A stretch of DNA of 14,390 nucleotides from CAYNUJ01 sp964573255 (GTDB lineage Bacteria > Bacteroidota > Ignavibacteria > Ignavibacteriales > Melioribacteraceae). Below the pieces are notes generated by a model. That model was given only the letters and a program-made list of their open reading frames with translations, did not search any database and was not told the DNA's origin. Positions 1-5,024 of this stretch are shown piece by piece. The DNA is taken from assembly GCA_964573255.1 (NCBI GenBank), contig CAZNJB010000057.1, forward strand, positions 1 through 14,390. The letters are read 5' to 3'. The position numbers and the translations under genes are program-made. Position 1 is the stretch's first letter. The number at the start of each line of letters is the position of its first letter.

Positions 1-44
1 TATTAAGATGAGTATATTTTGTCATCTACTTGACTTTTAACATA

Positions 45-182
45 ACAGGGGGGTAAGTTGAAAAAAGCATTGCGAACACAATAACCATCCCCCTTTTAAG
101 ATTAGTGAAAACTTAAGATTTACAAATCCCCCTTCCCTTCAAGAAGGGGAGGGGGACGACAGGGGGATGGGTTGGAAAAACA
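45..182. repeat. C/G-rich composite inverted repeat
   Basis: This stretch stands out in an A/T-rich background. The core is a near-perfect hairpin at 128-155: CCCCCTTCCCTTC, a two-base AA loop, then GAAGGGGAGGGGG with one mismatch. It is enclosed by an outer pair, CCATCCCCCT (85-94) and AGGGGGATGG (161-170), which are exact reverse complements. An imperfect direct repeat also flanks it: ACAGGGGGGTAAGTTGAAAA at 45-64 resembles ACAGGGGGATGGGTTGGAAA at 159-178. The architecture suits a dispersed intergenic palindrome (REP/MITE-like) or a mobile-element remnant. No open frame is visible inside. Whether it recurs in the genome cannot be seen from this window. Confidence 0.6.
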
Positions 183-436
183 TAGGTACGGTAGTTTAGT
201 AGCAAGATTATTCCCCTCAGCTAATCCGAAATTTGTCGGTTTTTACAGAAAAAGAGAGAAACAGAGAGCAATTACTATTACTTTTTACATCATCAAAAAT
301 ATGTTAAAATTAGGAATGGATTTTTACGAATCCACCGTTTGAGAAACGTAAAAAAAGAGGATTAGATTCAGTGAATAAATTTACAAGTTTACTTTCGCAA
401 ATTTTAATTGAGGAAATTTATTTATATTAGAACAGT
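183..436 (+). promoter_or_regulatory. Leader region of the sensor operon with two tandem small hairpins
   Basis: This A/T-rich, gene-free stretch precedes the sensor operon. Two adjacent hairpins are visible: TGGATT/AATCCA at 317-322 and 329-334 (6-bp stem, 6-nt loop), and CGTTT-GAG-AAACG at 336-348 (5-bp stem, 3-nt loop). A GAGGAA sequence at 410-415 resembles a ribosome binding site but lies 21 nt before the TTG start at 437, too far for normal use. No convincing -35/-10 pair or sigma54 promoter was found; TTTACA (284-289) with TAAAAT (305-310) has only a 15-bp spacer. The region presumably holds the operon's promoter, but its position is not resolved. Confidence 0.35.
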
Positions 437-1807
437 TTGAATTTTGAATTAGATGAATCAATGCTCAATAAAATAAAAGGTACTCGTGGTAAAATATTTG
501 GATATGATCAAGAAAATACTCGAATATTCATTTATTTCTTCATAATTGCTGCGATATTGGTTTCTTTTATCTTCCCAACGATCCTATTACATAAAACCTA
601 CGATCAAACGGAAACCGAGAAAAAAATATATTTTGCCGCAAATAATTCGCCTGCCATAAAAGAAATAATCAAAAGTTTCAATGAGAGAAATAAAGGAAAA
701 ATTCGCGTTGAATTGGTTGTATTCGAATATGAGAAATTTTCCACCAACAAAAAGAAAGATTTAATTACCAGGACAATGAGATCCCAAAACGGGAAGATAG
801 ATATATTTTCAATTGACCAAATTTGGGTTCCTCGAATATCAAAATGGTCGGAAGATTTATTGAAATATTTTTCGGAGGAAGAGTTATCCAATTTGGTTTC
901 TCCCGCTCTTGAGACGTGCATATTCAACAATTCGCTTAGCAGTATACCACTCTTCCTGGATTTAGGTATTCTTTATTACAGAAAGGATTTAATTTTCGGA
1001 TTTGATGATTACGAGGAAATAACAAGAAAGTTAAATTCAGGTATTACTTGGAATGAACTTTTAAAAATATCCTCAAGATTCAGGCCTAAAGAGACGTATG
1101 TTTTCCAGGGAAAAAATTATGAAGGCTTGATATGTAATCTATTTGAGTTTGTCGGAAAAATTGGAGAACAAGAAGATTCCAATTTATTCAATAACTTATC
1201 AAATCCGGAAATAGTATCACGAATAAATTTTATGAGGGATCTGATTTGGAAAAATAAAATTACGCCGAGCGAAGTATTGAACTTTGATGAAGTCGGTTCA
1301 TTTAAATATGCAATTCATAACGATATACCTTTTTTTAGGGGTTGGTCCACTATTTATAAATTAGTAAATATTTCATCTGAAGATTCCACAAAGATTAAAA
1401 ATTTAGAAATAGCCCCTCCACCTACTCTCGATTCGAACAAATCAACATCAACAATCGGCGGTTGGAATTTAATGATATCCAAATATTCGAATGTAAAAAA
1501 AGAAGCAGTGAAATTTATAAAATATTGTATTTCGGAAGAGGCACAAAAAATACTCTATACTCGAGGGGAATATTTGCCGGTTCTGAAAAAAATTTATGAA
1601 GACAAATCATTCGTAAAACAGCATCCAAGATTAAAATTTTATTCAAATCGGTTAAAGCACATTATTAGAAGACCTTTCATAGAAAATTACACATTATTAT
1701 CCGACATGCTTGCTGGATATATTCATAAAGTTCTTGCCAATCAATTGAGTACCCGAGAGGCTTTAAGGCTTGCTCAGGTAAATATTAAAAAGATAATTAA
1801 TAATTAA
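437..1807 (+). CDS. Membrane-anchored extracellular sugar-binding-protein-like sensor component
   Basis: The predicted product (456 aa) is a family 1 ABC solute-binding-type domain held at the inner membrane by one N-terminal helix. Residues 1-28 are polar and presumably cytoplasmic, 29-51 form a hydrophobic helix with no lipobox cysteine, and about 63-450 are periplasmic. Binding-protein hallmarks include the DIFSIDQIW segment (122-130), IPLFLDLGILYYRKDL (170-185), TWNELL (204-209) and GGWNLMISKYS (341-351), all typical of maltose/trehalose-type binding proteins. No ABC permease or ATPase lies nearby. Instead a histidine kinase starts 17 bp downstream, so the inferred role is to bind a sugar and present it to the kinase, as ChvE does for VirA or LuxP for LuxQ. 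The TTG start is the first possible after an in-frame stop at 428-430, and no good ribosome binding site supports it; ATG at 461 is an alternative that keeps the membrane helix. The ligand is unknown; trehalose is suggested only by the downstream genes. Confidence 0.8.
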   Translation: MNFELDESMLNKIKGTRGKIFGYDQENTRIFIYFFIIAAILVSFIFPTILLHKTYDQTETEKKIYFAANNSPAIKEIIKSFNERNKGKIRVELVVFEYEKFSTNKKKDLITRTMRSQNGKIDIFSIDQIWVPRISKWSEDLLKYFSEEELSNLVSPALETCIFNNSLSSIPLFLDLGILYYRKDLIFGFDDYEEITRKLNSGITWNELLKISSRFRPKETYVFQGKNYEGLICNLFEFVGKIGEQEDSNLFNNLSNPEIVSRINFMRDLIWKNKITPSEVLNFDEVGSFKYAIHNDIPFFRGWSTIYKLVNISSEDSTKIKNLEIAPPPTLDSNKSTSTIGGWNLMISKYSNVKKEAVKFIKYCISEEAQKILYTRGEYLPVLKKIYEDKSFVKQHPRLKFYSNRLKHIIRRPFIENYTLLSDMLAGYIHKVLANQLSTREALRLAQVNIKKIINN

Positions 1808-1824
1808 TCTTTAAAAGATATCCA

Positions 1825-3276
1825 ATGAATATATTAAAAAAAGTTCACTTCGAATTATATCACATTACAATTTTGCTTATTGTAATCATATTAGCTCAAG
1901 TGATACTCTCATATATTAATATCAGTTCCATTGAGAATGTATCCCGGAAATCAATCAGTATATACAGATGGCAGTATGCGGAAAGAATAGCGGATTTAAC
2001 AACCGCTACATTGGAATTAATAGCTCAACCGATCTATCTTCAGGAAAAAGATGAGCGATTGGCTTCTGCCATTAAAGAATCGATTGATTACACTTTTACA
2101 CAAGAAAAGATGCAAAAAAATATAGATGATATATCCTTGCTTGTAAAAGATGAAAACCAAGAAGTTGTTACGCTGAATAATGGGGAAGAAATTTTTAATT
2201 TCTTGGCTAATGGAATAATAAAAACCGAAGAAGACAGTAGTGAAAGAATTGTAGCAAAATCCTTGTTTAACAGTTCTTATAATAAACTATTTAAGAATGA
2301 AACAATATCTTCGTTGGTTAAAGGTCAAACATTCCACATTCTGGTACCATTTTCGAAACGGGGAGAAATTATTGCTGCTTTATATATGAAAATAACACCT
2401 GATTTCGGCAATATTCTCCAAGCCATTGTTGGATCTTACGATTCCACAAGTCCATTTATATCCGCATTAATTTTAGTAACGATGTTAGGAATGTTCTACA
2501 TAACTTCTTTATTGGTAAAAGAAAGGGATGCAGCTCAAAAGCAACTTTTCTTAAATAGAGAGAAACAAATCCGGACGGAAACGGCAAAAGAAAAAGAATC
2601 ATTTTTTACTAAACGGATTTATCATGCGCACCATAAGGCTGAAAAGATTGTGGGTTTTATAAAACAGGATCTGTATTCTTTGAATCCGAATAATTTAAAT
2701 GAAGTACGGCATCGTTTGATGAAGTATTCAAATTTTATCGGAAGAGTAATATATGATATGAAGACATATAATCCTCCGGTAAATGTAATAAGGAACCAAT
2801 CCTTCAACACCGATCTTAATTCGGTCTTGAAATTTCTTGTTGAAAATATTTTCCGACGTGTATTTAAGGAAGGCAATCAATATAGATTTTTCCTCGACTG
2901 TGATGAAAGAATACCGATATTAAGAATTAATGAATATGTAATTTGGCAAATGGTCGAACCTATTATACAAAACAGTATTGACCATAATCGGGAAAAGAAT
3001 ATAGATATTAAAATAAAAACCGAATATGATGAAAAAACAAATCGCACATATTTATATATTTCTGATAATGGTTCAGGAATAAGTGAAGAACTCTTGGAAC
3101 CGAATGAAGATGGAATAAAGAAAATATTTACCGAAGGTACTTCAACAAAGCATTCCAATCTGAGTTCGGGATACGGAGGATATATTGCTTATGAAAGCTG
3201 CCGTCTATGCGGCTGGAAAATTGATGTGGTTAATTTACACCCGGGTACTTTAACAACTATTGAAATAAATAATTAA
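1825..3276 (+). CDS. Two-transmembrane sensor histidine kinase
   Basis: The 483-aa protein is an inner-membrane sensor kinase. Membrane helices lie at about 12-33 and 210-231 and enclose a periplasmic domain of roughly 175 aa that I do not recognise. A charged, coiled-coil-like stretch (232-262) leads to a helical dimerisation region with histidines at 267, 269 and 270. The C-terminal HATPase domain is clear: N-box IIQNSIDHN (380-388, Asn383), G1 box DNGSGI (414-419), an F-box-like IFTEGTSTKH (434-443) and a G2-like GYGG (449-452). The H-box is unusual: the sequence YHAHHKAEKI has no acidic residue directly after a histidine and no following proline, so the phosphorylated histidine cannot be named with certainty. 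The gene sits 17 bp after the binding-protein gene and 17 bp before the response regulator, indicating one transcript and a dedicated pathway. Kinase identity is strong; the stimulus is inferred. Confidence 0.88.
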   Translation: MNILKKVHFELYHITILLIVIILAQVILSYINISSIENVSRKSISIYRWQYAERIADLTTATLELIAQPIYLQEKDERLASAIKESIDYTFTQEKMQKNIDDISLLVKDENQEVVTLNNGEEIFNFLANGIIKTEEDSSERIVAKSLFNSSYNKLFKNETISSLVKGQTFHILVPFSKRGEIIAALYMKITPDFGNILQAIVGSYDSTSPFISALILVTMLGMFYITSLLVKERDAAQKQLFLNREKQIRTETAKEKESFFTKRIYHAHHKAEKIVGFIKQDLYSLNPNNLNEVRHRLMKYSNFIGRVIYDMKTYNPPVNVIRNQSFNTDLNSVLKFLVENIFRRVFKEGNQYRFFLDCDERIPILRINEYVIWQMVEPIIQNSIDHNREKNIDIKIKTEYDEKTNRTYLYISDNGSGISEELLEPNEDGIKKIFTEGTSTKHSNLSSGYGGYIAYESCRLCGWKIDVVNLHPGTLTTIEINN

Positions 3277-3293
3277 TTAATAGGTAGGATATT

Positions 3294-4757
3294 GTGGATA
3301 ACATAAATGTATTAATAATTGAAGATGAAGAATTCGATGTAATTAGAATAAAGAATACATTAAAATTATTTAAAGATAAAATCAATGTAATTGATATATT
3401 TTCTACAGGACTAGATGCCTTAAGTTATCTTAAAAAGAGTAAAAATAAATGCGATGTAATCATTTTAGATTATCAGATTTCCGGCGGTCTCTTTGGGAAA
3501 GAATTAATTAAAGAGATCAAAAACATAGACGATACTATTCAAATTGTGATTATAACAAAAATGACAATTAATCAATCGGATCCGGAATTTGCCAATGAAC
3601 TTATAAAGAATGGTGCATTTTGGTTCGGTACTAAAAATCCTACTGATATTGAAGATTTCATTTATCAACCCACAGATTTTATACTTGCAATAAAAAACGG
3701 ATACAATAAAAGGTTGTTGGAAATTGAAAAGAAAAAACTGGTTAGGAAAAATGAGAAATCGCAGGAAAAGTTGAAAGACATTTTCCGGGATCAAATGAAG
3801 ACATACCAAATTATTGGCAAGTCAAGTGCTATAAAAAATGTAAATTCTTTGATAGAAAAATATGCAACAGTTGACGCAAGTATATTGATAACAGGGGAAT
3901 CGGGTACCGGTAAAGAGCTGGTAGCAAGAAATATTTATTATAAGAGTAAGAGAAGATTAGAGAAATTTATTACAATTAATTGTTCCGCAATTCCGGCAGA
4001 TCTTATTGAAAGTGAACTTTTTGGATATGAAAAAGGTGCTTTTACTGATGCAAAAGCTAGCAAGGAAGGATTGTTTGAACAAGCAAACAACGGTACGATT
4101 TTCTTGGATGAAGTAAGTGAATTACCATTAATAGCTCAAGCGAAATTATTACGCGTACTTGAATACGGCGAAATTGATAAAATAGGAAGAAAAAGCACTT
4201 GCAAGGTTGATGTTAGGGTTATTGCTGCATCAAATAAAAATGTTGAACGATTGGTTAAGGAAGGGAAATTTCGTGAAGATTTATTTTACCGTCTAAATAT
4301 TCTAAAAATAAATGTGCCGCCTCTACGTGAACGAAGGGAAGATATAGAAGTATTGTTGAATTACTTCATTTCCAAGAGTTGCTCTGAATATCAGGTAGAT
4401 TGTCCGAAAATATCTGAAAGAGCACTCCAGTTCATCAAGGAATATGATTTCCCCGGAAATGTAAGACAATTGAAAAATTTCGTATTAAGACTTATACTCA
4501 CTAATAAAAGTATTATCGATGTAAATGAAGTTGAAGATGCTTTGGGAGTAAACAACGAATTACAAACAAATAATTTTTCTGTTCCATTCTATTCTACGAA
4601 TAATATACCTTCACTAAGAGAAGCAGAAAGAGATTTTAAGAAAAAATTTGTACAATTTGTACGCAAACATAGTAAGACGGATTCGGAAGCTGCAAAAAAA
4701 CTGGGATTGGATCGATCAAATTTTCATAGACTTTGTAAAGAGATAGGTTTGAAATAG
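3294..4757 (+). CDS. NtrC-family sigma54-dependent response regulator
   Basis: This 487-aa protein has the full three-part layout of a sigma54 activator. The receiver domain (about 4-138) shows the acidic pocket E10-D11-E12, phosphoacceptor Asp59 in VIILDY, Thr88 and Lys114. A charged helical linker (about 139-165) joins it to an AAA+ domain (about 170-420) with Walker A GESGTGKE (201-208), the sigma54-contact loop as GAFTDA (248-253) in place of the usual GAFTGA, Walker B GTIFLDEV (267-274), putative arginine finger residues in FREDLFYRL (326-334) and FPGNVRQL (386-393). A Fis-type helix-turn-helix occupies about 463-485. The GTG start is preceded by a weak AGGA 4 nt upstream. Phosphorylated by the upstream kinase, it should form a hexamer and open sigma54 promoters. 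The best local target is the -24/-12 promoter at 4938-4954, with TGACAACA repeats as candidate binding sites. The family call is very secure; the target is inferred. Confidence 0.95.
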   Translation: MDNINVLIIEDEEFDVIRIKNTLKLFKDKINVIDIFSTGLDALSYLKKSKNKCDVIILDYQISGGLFGKELIKEIKNIDDTIQIVIITKMTINQSDPEFANELIKNGAFWFGTKNPTDIEDFIYQPTDFILAIKNGYNKRLLEIEKKKLVRKNEKSQEKLKDIFRDQMKTYQIIGKSSAIKNVNSLIEKYATVDASILITGESGTGKELVARNIYYKSKRRLEKFITINCSAIPADLIESELFGYEKGAFTDAKASKEGLFEQANNGTIFLDEVSELPLIAQAKLLRVLEYGEIDKIGRKSTCKVDVRVIAASNKNVERLVKEGKFREDLFYRLNILKINVPPLRERREDIEVLLNYFISKSCSEYQVDCPKISERALQFIKEYDFPGNVRQLKNFVLRLILTNKSIIDVNEVEDALGVNNELQTNNFSVPFYSTNNIPSLREAERDFKKKFVQFVRKHSKTDSEAAKKLGLDRSNFHRLCKEIGLK

Positions 4758-4769
4758 TAAATGTTAACA

Positions 4770-4838
4770 TTTTGACAACAGCTGTTGTAATTTTGACAAC
4801 ATCTCTGAATGGATATTAAAATCTCAGATCTGACAACA
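4770..4838 (+). promoter_or_regulatory. Three TGACAACA repeats, candidate activator binding sites
   Basis: TGACAACA occurs at 4773-4780, 4794-4801 and 4831-4838 on the same strand. The first two share an 11-bp exact match, TTTTGACAACA (4770-4780 and 4791-4801), with 21-bp periodicity, i.e. two helical turns. The first copy lies in a perfect 14-bp palindrome, ACAACAGCTGTTGT (4775-4788), and the third overlaps the palindromes TCAGATCTGA (4824-4833) and AACATGTT. They sit roughly 125-190 bp upstream of the predicted start at about 4965, the normal distance for sigma54 enhancers. The likely binder is the response regulator encoded just upstream, whose Fis-type domain would recognise dyads as a dimer. 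The repeats are seen directly; the binder is inferred. Confidence 0.6.
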
Positions 4839-4853
4839 TGTTTTATAATATAG

Positions 4854-4881
4854 AATCCACATTAAAAAAGATGGATTTTTT
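4854..4881 (+). terminator. Possible weak intrinsic terminator of the sensor operon
   Basis: AATCCA (4854-4859) pairs with TGGATT (4872-4877) to give a 6-bp stem with a 12-nt A-rich loop, and T residues run on from the stem base through 4881. The stem is short and A/T-rich, so termination would be inefficient. It lies between the TGACAACA repeats and the sigma54 promoter, about 100 bp after the response-regulator stop codon. Partial read-through into the receptor gene is possible. It could equally be a chance hairpin. Confidence 0.3.
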
Positions 4882-4937
4882 AAAACTAATGAGCTAAAAT
4901 TCCCTTACCTTTACTTATCCGATTTTCTCTTAACTAC

Positions 4938-4954
4938 TTGGCATATATATTGTT
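4938..4954 (+). promoter_or_regulatory. Sigma54 (-24/-12) promoter of the TonB-dependent receptor gene
   Basis: The sequence TTGGCATATATATTGTT matches the sigma54 consensus TGGCAC-N5-TTGCW. The -24 element is TGGCAT (4939-4944), the spacer is exactly five bases (ATATA) and the -12 element is TTGTT (4950-4954). The invariant GG (4940-4941) is present. The only important departure is T for C in the -12 GC dinucleotide. Transcription would start near 4965, leaving a leader of about 60 nt before the ATG at 5025. The sigma54 activator gene immediately upstream and the repeats at enhancer distance support the call. Confidence 0.7.
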
Positions 4955-4964
4955 TTAATTTACC

Positions 4965-4988
4965 CTCTATAAGTCTTAGCATATAGAG
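4965..4988 (+). promoter_or_regulatory. Stem-loop at the predicted 5' end of the receptor mRNA
   Basis: CTCTATA (4965-4971) and TATAGAG (4982-4988) form a perfect 7-bp stem around a 10-nt loop. Counting +12 from the -12 element puts the predicted start at 4965, the first base of the stem. The hairpin would therefore sit at the extreme 5' end of the transcript, a placement known to protect mRNAs from decay. It leaves the strong ribosome binding site AGGAGG (5013-5018) free. No T-run follows, so it is not a terminator. Confidence 0.4.
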
Positions 4989-5024
4989 AAATAGAATCAT
5001 TCTTTTAATAACAGGAGGAAACAT

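Noticed and set aside
1..436. CRISPR-like repeat array in the upstream region
   Set aside because: There are only two imperfect direct repeats without regular spacers; inverted pairing explains the structure.
604..930. 108-codon open frame on the - strand inside the binding-protein gene
   Set aside because: It lies wholly within a well-supported + strand gene and shows no protein family features. The same applies to the other - strand frames within genes, such as 8065-8436 and 3504-3809.
4775..4790. ACAACAGCTGTTGT palindrome as the terminator of the response-regulator gene
   Set aside because: A perfect palindrome with no loop and only a short T-run folds poorly; the same core recurs as direct repeats, which suits a protein binding site better.
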